From assembly GCF_000430725.1 (NCBI RefSeq), contig NZ_KE387212.1, positions 137,870 through 201,869 of the forward strand: a DNA stretch of 64,000 nucleotides, written 5' to 3'. Shown piece by piece: positions 51,661-60,577 of this stretch. This DNA comes from Azohydromonas australica DSM 1124 (GTDB taxonomy: Bacteria > Pseudomonadota > Gammaproteobacteria > Burkholderiales > Burkholderiaceae_C). The notes under the pieces were generated by a model. It had not been told where the DNA came from. It ran no database searches and saw only the letters and a list, made by a program, of their open reading frames with translations. Both the position numbers and the translations under genes were made by a program. How positions within the stretch are numbered: the first letter of the stretch is position 1; every line of letters starts with the position of its first letter.

Positions 51661-51680
51661 GGGCCGGAACGGCCCTTTTT
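51661..51680 (+). terminator. Intrinsic terminator just inside the left end of the element
   Basis: GGGCCG-GAA-GGCCC-type hairpin: arms GGGCCG and CGGCCC with a GAA loop, followed by five T (51676-51680). It lies between the truncated lysR and the first recombinase and would stop read-through from the lysR promoter into the element. Confidence 0.8.
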
Positions 51681-51721
51681 GTTGTACTGTTCGTGCTAGT
51701 GTAACTTGACACCTTTGTGGA

Positions 51722-53092
51722 ATGACTTTGGTGACGGAACCGCACTACTACCTGCATTGGCCGTCTTCCGAGACGATGAAGCAGGCCGGCTACGGAACGG
51801 TGGCCCACGTCCCTTGCGTCTTTGACAAGAACTGGGCTTACGTCGATGAGGCGTCGCGCTACCTGCGAGAGCGCGCACTTCTTGAGTGGACCCCGGCAGG
51901 TCAGGTGGACGACAACATCGAAGACGCCGGCACCTCTCGGTATCCCACGAGGAAATCGCTGCAGAACTACGGCGAGCGTTTGACAAACTTTTTGGAATGG
52001 TGCGAATTCCGAAACCTTGCTTGGAGGGAGGTCCATTACACCGACCATCTGATTGATCGCTACCAAGCCGAAATGAGAAATGGAGCTTGGTCCGAGCGAC
52101 ACAGACCTCTCGCACCCCGCACGATCAATGCGCGCGTCGATGAAGCCTGCTATTTCTTGCGGTGGGCGGCAAGCCACGGATATCGAGGCCCATTCAAAGT
52201 CGTCTCCACCTTGAAGAGAAAGAAAGCGGGTTCGGCAACCCACTCTACGCAACGCACCGTTACCGTCAAGGTCCGTGCAGGCAAGGTAAGACCCAATCCT
52301 GCCGAACTGCGCATCCCAACGCCAGAAGAGATGAAGCGCTGGCACAGGGCCGTGCTTGTTAGAAAGGGCTATACCAAGGCTTTGATGTGCCGCCTGACCT
52401 GCGAAACCGCTCTGCGCATTAGCGAGGTTGTCAACTGGGAATACGAAACTCTCCCTCTAAATCCAGATGAATGGAAAGTGGTTGGTGACATTGTCGAGGT
52501 GACGATCTCGAAAGGCGTCAAGGGCACCAAGAGCGACGGCCCGGGCGGCAACGAAGGCCGCCCCCGCGTAATCGAAATGCCGCTGAAGTTGGCCCAAGAA
52601 CTCCATCGCTATCGAATGGAATTCAGGCCAAGCATCCGAAGGAAATGGATCAACGCGGCGGCGACGCCCGCTGAAAAGATGGCACGGGCGAGCAAAGCCC
52701 ATGGACGGTTGTTCCTCTCGGAATTCAACGGGGAACCGGTGACGCAGGACCGTTTCTGGGAGGCGTGGAAAAAGAGCGGCTATCTCCCCTACCCGGAATG
52801 GCACCCCCACCTGGGACGGCACTACTGGGCATGCAGCACGCTTCTGAAAGAGGCCGAGGCGCAGCGCGAATTCGTCATGAAGCACGGCAAGCACCTGCCG
52901 ATGGACTGGATCACCGGCATCACGGCTTCGACACTCTTGATGAAAGTGCAGCCTCAACTGGGACACCTCGATCCAGAAACCACCCAAACGTATCTGAAGT
53001 GGACGCATCAGCTGTTGAAGTTGCAGATTGACCAGGACTACGCGGATTACCTGGACGCTGCATGGGACGTTGAAGATTGCAGGGAGGCTTGA
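51722..53092 (+). CDS. Tyrosine recombinase 1 of the three-recombinase module
   Basis: A 456-residue tyrosine-type site-specific recombinase. The N-terminal part (about residues 40-155) resembles a SAM-like core-binding domain. The catalytic domain (about 200-430) has the complete set: Arg232 (CETALRISEVV), Lys in SKGVKGTKS (267 or 270), His363-x-x-Arg366 (HPHLGRHYW), His415 (QLGHLDPET) and nucleophile Tyr424. It cuts and rejoins DNA to move the element. It is the first gene of the operon, directly after the left end and terminator. It is larger than usual phage integrases (about 400). Its stop is 2 bp from the next start. Confidence 0.9.
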   Translation: MTLVTEPHYYLHWPSSETMKQAGYGTVAHVPCVFDKNWAYVDEASRYLRERALLEWTPAGQVDDNIEDAGTSRYPTRKSLQNYGERLTNFLEWCEFRNLAWREVHYTDHLIDRYQAEMRNGAWSERHRPLAPRTINARVDEACYFLRWAASHGYRGPFKVVSTLKRKKAGSATHSTQRTVTVKVRAGKVRPNPAELRIPTPEEMKRWHRAVLVRKGYTKALMCRLTCETALRISEVVNWEYETLPLNPDEWKVVGDIVEVTISKGVKGTKSDGPGGNEGRPRVIEMPLKLAQELHRYRMEFRPSIRRKWINAAATPAEKMARASKAHGRLFLSEFNGEPVTQDRFWEAWKKSGYLPYPEWHPHLGRHYWACSTLLKEAEAQREFVMKHGKHLPMDWITGITASTLLMKVQPQLGHLDPETTQTYLKWTHQLLKLQIDQDYADYLDAAWDVEDCREA

Positions 53093-53094
53093 CC

Positions 53095-55083
53095 ATGGCA
53101 GATCCAAGAAGGAAAAAGGCGAAAGGCGGGAAAGGACCCGGTCTCGCCCTAGTTGATGCCCTTCCATCGCCGTCAGCTGAGCATGGTGGCTTGGTGTTTT
53201 GGACGCAGCACGAGAAACGAGTGCCGGTCGATCTACGAGAGTTTGTTCATGGCCGATATGACGCCGCGGAAGGGAAAGTCGGGGAAAGACTGTGGGGTGG
53301 TGACTTCGATGGAATCCCCGAACTTACGTATCAACTTGCTCCGTACATCCATGCTGCTTGGGTGAGCCTAGCTCCCGGCACCGTTGACCAAAAAAAGAAA
53401 CATTTGTACGCGTGGTGGCGCCTATTCAAGAAGCACAGGGCGATTGCACCGATCAATACTGTCGAGGACTTAGATGGCGACACCTACCAGGGATTTGCAC
53501 GCTTGGCCCAAATCTCTGGGGAGCCGGTGTCCACATTTCTCACCGTCGTGAACGCCTATCGAGAGGCACACGACATGCCGGAATTGGCATGGGTCGGTCT
53601 TGAAAATTCAGACACTCCTTCTCCAGCAAAGGAGCAGCCGAGCGAAAAGGAGGTGAAGCCCCTATATCACGAGTTGGTGCACAGGTACTACGCCATCCTG
53701 AAGAGATGGGAGGACGCTGACGCCGAGGCCAGAGCCGGCACAGATTATTCAGCGGATCTTCTCAAAGATGATCTTTGGACTGGCTGTCTGCCGACGACAG
53801 CAGATTTGCATGCCACCTATCGAGGATTGGCGGAGCGCATGAAATACCCCTGCCCAGGTCGGAGATCAGTTTGCGAGTTCCTTAAAGTACCTGAAAGGAA
53901 ATTGAATGCCTTGAGCCCATTTGCGATTCCCGCTGCAGGCCTTTACCCCACAAAAGACGATATACAAGTCTTCTTCAATCTTTTCTTGCTGAAGACCGGG
54001 TGGAACGCGGCCACGGCGCGTGAAGTCGATGCTGCTACTGGTATCGAAAAGCACCCAACGGCGCCGATGTATCACGTCGTGCGAGGGAGAAAAGAACGGG
54101 CAGGTGGAACGTATCAGGTTGCAGTGGGGTCGGAAAAATCGCAAATCGCCCCGGGGAACATTCTGCGTGCGCTTATCAAACGTACTGCACCATTAAGAAA
54201 GCAGGTAGAGATTGAATTGGGGAGCGTCCGCAAGAAACTTGAGGACGTGCCGCAGGATCACCGGCTTCTTGAGGAAGAGACGCGTCTGCAAGAAATGACA
54301 ACCAACCCTTGGTTGTATTGGTGGCCAACGCGTGGCATTCATGTCTTGGACGAGCGGAGTTCCACATTCATGCAGGATCTCGTGCGGGAAGTGAATGAGC
54401 GCCTTCCGGAGGAACGCAAGATTAAGATCAACGTCACGTCAAGCGACTTCCGCGACGCGTACATTTCGTTTGCGTACCGGAGATCCGGGTACAACTGGCT
54501 GATGGCCAAGCTTGCGGCTGGCCATGAGAGCATCACTGCGCTGCAGCATTACCTCAAGTCACGCCAGTGGAAAGAGCACAGTATCCGCAAGGTTGCCATT
54601 TTCTCAAAAGCCATGTGGGACGAAATCCGGAATCGAAGGGTTGTCGATGCATCTATTCTGCGGGCGATGGTTGAACGCGGCGATATTACGGAAGAGCAAC
54701 GGCTGCGACTGGAGAAGCATAGAACCATAGCCGGCATGGGCTGCAAAAGTTTTACCAAGCCTCCTGTCCAGATTGCACCGGAACATAAGGAGGGCAGCGG
54801 TTGCAGAGTGCAGCGTTGCATCCTTTGCCCGCATGGTGTGATATTCCAAGATAGCCTTGACCATATTGCACGGCGCGTTGCCGAGTTGCACGACATCAAG
54901 ACGAATCACACCTCCTTGGTGGCATGGCACGATTCCCTGTTCAAGCTGGAACTGGCGAACGGCGAGGAAACGCTGCAGGTTAATTTCGATGCAGCACTGG
55001 TCAAGGAACGCGTCGATTACTGGACCAACCAGATAGCAAGCGGTGCGCATAAATCCATCATTATGGAGGGTGCGTATGCTTAA
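53095..55083 (+). CDS. Tyrosine recombinase-like protein 2 (catalytically degenerate)
   Basis: A 662-residue protein. The C-terminal region (about 290-490) has recombinase-like features: LLKTGWNAATAREVD where the first catalytic Arg would be (Arg replaced), SSDFRDAYISF at the HxxR box (Ser450 in place of His, Arg453 kept), and GHESITALQHYL with His477 and Tyr486 kept. After it comes a Cys cluster (Cys550, 570, 575, 578; GCRVQRCILCPHG) that may bind zinc. With two core residues missing it may be a structural partner or DNA binder rather than a nuclease. The ATG at 53095 has CAGGGAGG upstream and follows the previous stop by 2 bp. Confidence 0.78.
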   Translation: MADPRRKKAKGGKGPGLALVDALPSPSAEHGGLVFWTQHEKRVPVDLREFVHGRYDAAEGKVGERLWGGDFDGIPELTYQLAPYIHAAWVSLAPGTVDQKKKHLYAWWRLFKKHRAIAPINTVEDLDGDTYQGFARLAQISGEPVSTFLTVVNAYREAHDMPELAWVGLENSDTPSPAKEQPSEKEVKPLYHELVHRYYAILKRWEDADAEARAGTDYSADLLKDDLWTGCLPTTADLHATYRGLAERMKYPCPGRRSVCEFLKVPERKLNALSPFAIPAAGLYPTKDDIQVFFNLFLLKTGWNAATAREVDAATGIEKHPTAPMYHVVRGRKERAGGTYQVAVGSEKSQIAPGNILRALIKRTAPLRKQVEIELGSVRKKLEDVPQDHRLLEEETRLQEMTTNPWLYWWPTRGIHVLDERSSTFMQDLVREVNERLPEERKIKINVTSSDFRDAYISFAYRRSGYNWLMAKLAAGHESITALQHYLKSRQWKEHSIRKVAIFSKAMWDEIRNRRVVDASILRAMVERGDITEEQRLRLEKHRTIAGMGCKSFTKPPVQIAPEHKEGSGCRVQRCILCPHGVIFQDSLDHIARRVAELHDIKTNHTSLVAWHDSLFKLELANGEETLQVNFDAALVKERVDYWTNQIASGAHKSIIMEGAYA

Positions 55084-57247
55084 AGCCATTGCCGCAGAAA
55101 CGCTTGACCAGATCGAGACGGGCGATTTGAGCGCCGCGCTGCTAGAGCTTGAGCGCAAAAGGAGCGAAGCCGCACTGTTGTTCCGTCCGGCTCAAATTCA
55201 CCTCTACGGCCCCGACCAGCTCCTGGAAGTTCAGCGTCACTTCGGACTTGGCGACGAGTGGGGCGTGATTGACGTACCGGCCGAGTTGCTTGCTCCCAAC
55301 CAGCGGTCTGAGACCAACCGCATCAGAAACTATAAGAAAATCTGCGCGAAGGAGAACGTCGCTCCTGAACGGCAGCACGCTGGTGTCCTGGCACTGGTGA
55401 GATACCAACTCCTGCTCTTTGCTGCACCGTGCAGTCCGGGCGGCGTCACACGCTATTTCCTGAAGCCATCATCCATCCTTGCCGAAATGAACCGCATGCA
55501 GCCGCTTGTCAGGGCGTGCATCAGGAATCCAGCCGCAAAGGAGCATAGCCTTTTGACTTTGCTGACGGAGCAGGAATACAAGGCATGTGCGCACACCCCT
55601 GCTCTATGGAAAACCTTCAGAGCAACAATGAGCAAGCTGCGGGACTACGGCGCCCGGGGCTACTGGCTGGACATTCCTCCCAAAATTGGCACCGAATCAA
55701 ACCCACCGAAAGACGCAGCAGGCGTTGCAATTGAAAATCCTCGCCGCGGATCGTCCGAAGAACTTGTTCAGCCGATCCCCGAAAAAGGTCAAGGGCATAC
55801 GCCTTTACCAGACCTCTTCGTGACCGAGGCTGGGTATCGCTCATATTGGATGATGCGAGAGATGGGCCCTTCTCTTCTAAAGGTGGCCAACGGGTTCATT
55901 GATATTGCGAAACGGTTCCCTGCTCATACCTCTCACGCCAAGAGCAAGCGTGCCGCTGCGCAGAAGGAGTTCTTGAAGAATTTTGTCTGGAAAGACGCCA
56001 GCGGAAGCGTCATCACCAAGCTGCCATTCAAGATTCGTGCAGTGGCTCGCCCGTCTCGCCCAGATTTAGACCGGGAGATTGATTGGCCTCCAAAGAACGC
56101 AGATCAAATGCAAGTCCTCTGGACATTGCTCCAAACATCCCATTTGTTCATCGTCCTATTGAGCATCGGTGGGCGAATCAGTGAGAGCCTGTCACTTGCT
56201 CCTGGGTGTCTCTCAGAAACGCGCGACGGCATCCCGCTTGCAAACGGACGCACCTATAAGCTCTACCACAAATTCGACGGGCAAAAGCGCGACTGGCCGC
56301 TGCCGCCAGAAGCGCTTGAAGCCATTCGTCAGCAAGAGGAATTGACCCATGTGTGCGCCGAAATGGGCGGACCAAACGACATCCCCACGCCGCCAGACAG
56401 GAGCAAGGCGGGCATGTTGTGGAACACTATCGGGAAACTTGGCTATACACCACTTACTGCTCCAAATCGCTATCTTCAATTCCAGGCGGACTACTTTGGC
56501 TTGTCGGATCTACTGGAAGGCGACACCATCACACCCCACCGATTCCGTAAAACGATCGCACGCCTGATCGCTCTCGCTGTTGTAGGGGCTCCAAAAATCC
56601 TGATGGATCTCTTCGATCACAAGACGATCGAAATGACTCTGCACTACATCCTGACCGACCCGGAGGTGCGCGCTGAATTGACCAAGGTGGCCAAGGAACA
56701 GACGATCATGTTCAATGAGGTGGTCGAAATCGCGAAAGAGGAAACTCGGAAGATTGCGGAGAATGCGATTCGCGACGCACAGAACTACGGCGGCCCGGCA
56801 GTGACCCCATTGAAAGCAGCGGTGAAAGCGGAAAGAGCCCGATTGGGTCGCCAATTGGGTGCAGCTGATATTCGTGATTTGGCCGATCTGCTGACCCTGG
56901 ACCGTCAGCACTGGATGTATGTGCGGCCCGGCGTTATCTGCACAAAGTTGCCCGGTCAGGCTGGACCGTGCAATCTGAATCTTGGTGAGCCAGAACCCTC
57001 GCGCTGCAGGTCTCATTGTGAAATGCGCTTGGAGGAAGCGTGGTTGATGCAGGACGTTGATGGAAGCGTCGAAGACAGTGTTCGCTATTACGAAATAGAG
57101 CGCGCTGCTGGCAACGAATATGTTGCAGAAATGTGGGCAGGCCAAATCCTCACCCATGTTCGCAGGTTCGATGCCGTATTCGAGAAGTGGAAGAATCATC
57201 CTGTTGTCGCCCAACTACTCGAAGGTTCGACGGAGAAAGTTGCATGA
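55076..57247 (+). CDS. Tyrosine recombinase 3 of the three-recombinase module (large)
   Basis: A 723-residue protein, about twice normal recombinase length. The catalytic domain (about 340-540) has Arg367 (SIGGRISESLSL), Lys404 (GQKRDWPLP), His488-x-x-Arg491 (ITPHRFRKTI), His515 (LFDHKTIEM) and Tyr524, so it appears active. The long N-terminal part (1-330) has no family I recognise. A Cys-rich tail (GVICTKLPGQAGPCNL, then SRCRSHCEM) looks zinc-binding, as in recombinase 2. GGAGGG precedes the ATG at 55076, which overlaps recombinase 2 by 8 bp. The ATG of the next gene overlaps its stop. Confidence 0.85.
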   Translation: MLKAIAAETLDQIETGDLSAALLELERKRSEAALLFRPAQIHLYGPDQLLEVQRHFGLGDEWGVIDVPAELLAPNQRSETNRIRNYKKICAKENVAPERQHAGVLALVRYQLLLFAAPCSPGGVTRYFLKPSSILAEMNRMQPLVRACIRNPAAKEHSLLTLLTEQEYKACAHTPALWKTFRATMSKLRDYGARGYWLDIPPKIGTESNPPKDAAGVAIENPRRGSSEELVQPIPEKGQGHTPLPDLFVTEAGYRSYWMMREMGPSLLKVANGFIDIAKRFPAHTSHAKSKRAAAQKEFLKNFVWKDASGSVITKLPFKIRAVARPSRPDLDREIDWPPKNADQMQVLWTLLQTSHLFIVLLSIGGRISESLSLAPGCLSETRDGIPLANGRTYKLYHKFDGQKRDWPLPPEALEAIRQQEELTHVCAEMGGPNDIPTPPDRSKAGMLWNTIGKLGYTPLTAPNRYLQFQADYFGLSDLLEGDTITPHRFRKTIARLIALAVVGAPKILMDLFDHKTIEMTLHYILTDPEVRAELTKVAKEQTIMFNEVVEIAKEETRKIAENAIRDAQNYGGPAVTPLKAAVKAERARLGRQLGAADIRDLADLLTLDRQHWMYVRPGVICTKLPGQAGPCNLNLGEPEPSRCRSHCEMRLEEAWLMQDVDGSVEDSVRYYEIERAAGNEYVAEMWAGQILTHVRRFDAVFEKWKNHPVVAQLLEGSTEKVA

Positions 57248-57756
57248 GCACCACGGAAATGAAACAAGTTCCGCCGGACGGTCTTATAGCCTCAGCGAAA
57301 GGTCGGACAAATGATTTTGTGGCGCGCTTGGAAGAGGCAATGCGCAGGATTGAGATGGAGATCGAACAGAACGATGGCGTGTACCCGCTAAACAAGGGGA
57401 GAGTTAATCAGGCAGAGGTATGTCGGCGAGCAGGGAAGAACAAGCGAACCCTTCAGACTTCGATCCATAAAGATACGACGAAAAAGAGAGTCGATGAATT
57501 CGTTGGACGCGTATCCGCAGGACTCGTCTCAGGGAGAAAATCAGTACGGAAAGCAGTAACTGAACGCGCCGACTACTGGAAGGCGGAACATAATAAGATT
57601 GCCGACAACTATCACCTCATGAAGTTGGAGCAGATTGAGGATCGGCGCCGCATTGCGGAGCTTGAAAAGGAAGTCAGGAAACTCGTAGTTCAAATCGAGG
57701 TGATGAATAATGCTTCCTCGGTAAGAGTTAGATCTCTCCCCAAAAGGAAAGAGTAA
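57244..57756 (+). CDS. Small coiled-coil protein of the recombinase operon (TnpC/GmtX-like position)
   Basis: A 170-residue charged protein. Residues about 45-85 (NKGRVNQAEVCRRAGKNKRTLQTSIH) could form a small helix-turn-helix with an AEVCRRAG helix. A long C-terminal helix (about 110-160: YWKAEHNKIADNY, IEDRRRIAELEKEVRKLVVQIEVM) looks like a coiled coil. The start codon overlaps the stop of recombinase 3 (ATGA). Its place after the recombinases equals that of TnpC in Tn554-like elements and of the small protein in gamma-mobile-trio systems, where such a protein assists recombination. No sequence identity can be claimed here. Confidence 0.75.
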   Translation: MSTTEMKQVPPDGLIASAKGRTNDFVARLEEAMRRIEMEIEQNDGVYPLNKGRVNQAEVCRRAGKNKRTLQTSIHKDTTKKRVDEFVGRVSAGLVSGRKSVRKAVTERADYWKAEHNKIADNYHLMKLEQIEDRRRIAELEKEVRKLVVQIEVMNNASSVRVRSLPKRKE

Positions 57757-57758
57757 TC

Positions 57759-58277
57759 ATGCCAAGAGAAAGTGTCATTCCTGCCATCAAGGCAAAGCTT
57801 GAGGAATACCTTCAGGGCCTTCAAGCCGCTTGGGTGGCCCAAGGCGGAGCGGTCAAGGACCGAACTCCGACGCTTCCAGCCACTTCCGACGAAAAGGCGA
57901 ATGTCTCAGCTATCGCGCGAGACATTGGCCTGAACGAGAACCAGAAAAAGTATCTTCACGAACGTCAGGAACTCTGCGTCCTTGTCAATGCCGTCGCGTT
58001 GGAGCAAGGCCTTCTCCCCATTGGCGCACGCAAAGAAAAGGCACTGAAGGAGGCAGAGAAGAAGGTTGACGAGGATTTGAAGGGCAGGCTTAATAGACAG
58101 GCGAAGAGGTCGAGAGCAGCTGAGTCCGCTGCGATTGAATCCAGCGCGGCAGAACAACGTTTATTGGAACGTGTTGCCGAATTGGAGGAGCGGCTCGCCA
58201 AGAGGGAGGCCCACATCGTTCGTCTTGAAGCCCGATTGCAAATGATGGAGAACGGCATCTATGTGGAGGCGACATGA
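57759..58277 (+). CDS. Second small coiled-coil protein of the recombinase operon
   Basis: A 172-residue charged protein. An N-terminal region (about 45-75, ANVSAIARDIGLNENQKKYLHERQEL) could be a small DNA-binding helix pair. The rest is a long helix rich in Ala, Glu, Arg and Lys (RLLERVAELEERLAKREAHI) with heptad-like spacing. It begins 2 bp after the preceding stop and its own stop overlaps the helicase ATG (ATGA), so it is translationally coupled to both. I recognise no family. The similar size and layout to its neighbour suggests the two may form a heterodimer or be distant paralogues. Confidence 0.75.
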   Translation: MPRESVIPAIKAKLEEYLQGLQAAWVAQGGAVKDRTPTLPATSDEKANVSAIARDIGLNENQKKYLHERQELCVLVNAVALEQGLLPIGARKEKALKEAEKKVDEDLKGRLNRQAKRSRAAESAAIESSAAEQRLLERVAELEERLAKREAHIVRLEARLQMMENGIYVEAT

Positions 58278-60577
58278 GCCATATTGCCGGCGACTTCATC
58301 GTTAACAAGGTGGTAAGCCTGTTGCCGGGTGGATGTCTACTCAAAGTGCAGGACTATCTCGGCAACAAATTCAACATCAAGTACAACTGGCCGAAGGATC
58401 AAGCGCTCGCGCCTGTGGAGGGGGAGACCTATTACGCCGAGGGAAACGTTGGGCCCTACCGCGACAACCACGGTAATATCCACCAGCAGATTGCAGCGCT
58501 GATTCTCAAGCGAATAGTCACGTCAGGCAGCCTGATCATTCCTTGGCTCAAAAGGCTCCCCGGCATCGGTGACGCAATGGCCAGTCGCTTGCTCGCAGTG
58601 TTTGGCGTAAGCCTGCCAGAAGTGTTGGCCGACGCCTCTCGCATGGAAGAAGTCGCGAAGGTTCTTGATCCGCTGAAACCGAACTTGGCCCTGTCAATTG
58701 CGGCCCAGGTTTATGCAGCGGCGGCCAAGCTGCACGTCGAACAAGACCTGCTGAAGGCTGAGCTGGAATTCCTGCATTACCTTGAGGAACTCGGCGTCAC
58801 CGATCCTCGCGTGGCGCGGCGCATGTGGAGGCTCCTGTACGGCACGGACGCTAAAGAGCGCTTGACCGGTCACCCCTACTTGGCGGCGAGCTTGGTTGGC
58901 TGGAACACTGCCGACCACATTGGTCGCAAGTTGCTGCGCGCTCAAGGGGCGGTGCATGGGCAGCTCGGCAACCATCCGGCGCGGCAACTCGGAGCCCTCG
59001 CAAGCTGCTGGCGGGAGCTATGGGCTGATGGCAGCACTGCTGCCACGCCTGAGCAGCTAGAACCGCTTTTGGAGCGCCGCGGCGTCGATCCGAGGGCCAC
59101 GATAACCCTCGCTCTTCAAAGGCGCGCTGTGGGCCGATCTGGGGGCCTTCTGAGGGCTCCCGGCGCTTCATGGATCGAGGATGACCTGACACAGCGCATC
59201 GAGGAGATGGAGCGTTCTCCAATCTTCGTCCAAGCCGTCCATGTCCCGGTAGATGAGGCGCTTCACCGCGGGGTCTACGACGCCGAAACCTCAACGGGCT
59301 TGCCTCTGCACTCGGAACAGCATGACGCGGTGGTCCAGATCTTGACCAGGCCCTTTGCTGCCTTGCAAGGCCCGGGCGGCGCCGGCAAGACAACGACGAT
59401 CAAGGTGCTCGCCCGATGCTGGGAGCATCTGGGCGGTCACGTCGTCCTTGCCGCACCCACGGGTAAGGCAGCCTTACTTCTGCAGGAGGGAGCGTCCGCC
59501 CCGAATGTACGGAGGGAAGCCTATACCGTCGCATTCCTGATCACAGGGCTCAACAGGCTCAAGGCTGCCCTTGAGGGGAAAGAGACAAGGAGGATTCCTA
59601 AACCACGCCCCTGGCACATGAGGGCAAATACCCTGCTGGTCATTGACGAGGCGAGCATGCTCGACACGCCAACGCTGCGCGAGTTGCTGTCGCTGATGCC
59701 CTACGGCGCTCGCCTGCTTCTGGTCGGCGATCATGGGCAACTGCCAAGCGTTGGCCCGGGCAAGGTCTTCCACGATGTGGTTGCTGACGAAACCCGTGTA
59801 TCGGCGCTGAAGATCCCGCGCCGCGCCGTCACGGGCAGCCCGATTCCGGCTGCAGCCGATGCGGTGCGGGAAGGACGTGTCCCAGAGCTTCCCGTATGGA
59901 GCGGGCAGGACGAAGGCATCTTCCTGGCCGAGCCTCAAATGACGCTGGAGTCGGTCTACGAGACCGTCCGGCGTTGGTCCAAGGATGTCTTGGTTGCGGC
60001 CGCGAGGAAGCAGGCCGTGGACCACTTCAACCAGCTCGCCGCCAACGCTTGCCGACCTGTCGGTGCTCGCATCGTGCGTCTCAGCGCACGCGCTTACCTG
60101 GCTGTAGGCGACCCGGTGGTGTGCACGCAGAACTGGTACAAGCATGGGCTGCGCAACGGTACCTTCGGACGTGTCATCGACATCGACGAGAAGGACCGCG
60201 TGAAGATCCTGTGGGACGGCTTCCGCGAGCCACTTCAGCTTCCCGACGAGGTACGCATCGATGTGGAACTAGCGTACTGCGTGACCTGCCACAAGGCTCA
60301 GGGTGCCGGGGCGAGGCACGTCATCGTCCTGATGGAAAAGACGCTGCTTGTGACGCGCGAATGGCTCTATACCGCCATCACGCGTGCCCGCCAGCATGTC
60401 GTGATGGTCGGCCCGATCGAGCACTTGGTAGACGGTGTTGCACGCCGCGAATCGCGTGTCACAGGCTTCCGACTGCCCCTCGCCCCCGACTACAGCAATG
60501 GCTTCCCGACGCCCATCTACGGCAGCATCTACGATCTTGAGCGTGAGAAGGAATACGAAGGTTTGAGGCTGTTCTGA
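58274..60577 (+). CDS. RecD2-like superfamily 1B DNA helicase
   Basis: A 767-residue helicase. A helix-hairpin-helix region (PWLKRLPGIGDAMASRLLAVFG, about residues 90-111) precedes the motor. The motor has Walker A GPGGAGKTT (366-374), Walker B LLVIDEAS (455-461), motif III VGDHGQLPSVG (484-494), and the late motifs CVTCHKAQGAGARHV and LYTAITRARQHVVMVG. Order and length match RecD2/UvrD_C_2 enzymes, 5'-3' helicases. It is the last gene of the recombinase operon, coupled through ATGA, so it likely helps movement or replication of the element, for instance by unwinding a transfer intermediate. Helicases are not standard in Tn554-like or RIT elements. Confidence 0.9.
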   Translation: MSHIAGDFIVNKVVSLLPGGCLLKVQDYLGNKFNIKYNWPKDQALAPVEGETYYAEGNVGPYRDNHGNIHQQIAALILKRIVTSGSLIIPWLKRLPGIGDAMASRLLAVFGVSLPEVLADASRMEEVAKVLDPLKPNLALSIAAQVYAAAAKLHVEQDLLKAELEFLHYLEELGVTDPRVARRMWRLLYGTDAKERLTGHPYLAASLVGWNTADHIGRKLLRAQGAVHGQLGNHPARQLGALASCWRELWADGSTAATPEQLEPLLERRGVDPRATITLALQRRAVGRSGGLLRAPGASWIEDDLTQRIEEMERSPIFVQAVHVPVDEALHRGVYDAETSTGLPLHSEQHDAVVQILTRPFAALQGPGGAGKTTTIKVLARCWEHLGGHVVLAAPTGKAALLLQEGASAPNVRREAYTVAFLITGLNRLKAALEGKETRRIPKPRPWHMRANTLLVIDEASMLDTPTLRELLSLMPYGARLLLVGDHGQLPSVGPGKVFHDVVADETRVSALKIPRRAVTGSPIPAAADAVREGRVPELPVWSGQDEGIFLAEPQMTLESVYETVRRWSKDVLVAAARKQAVDHFNQLAANACRPVGARIVRLSARAYLAVGDPVVCTQNWYKHGLRNGTFGRVIDIDEKDRVKILWDGFREPLQLPDEVRIDVELAYCVTCHKAQGAGARHVIVLMEKTLLVTREWLYTAITRARQHVVMVGPIEHLVDGVARRESRVTGFRLPLAPDYSNGFPTPIYGSIYDLEREKEYEGLRLF

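Noticed and set aside
51722..57756. Direct naming of the module as Tn554 tnpABC, RIT or gamma-mobile-trio
   Set aside because: The layout is similar in principle, but protein sizes and gene number differ and I cannot run the profile searches that would decide, so I kept a neutral name.
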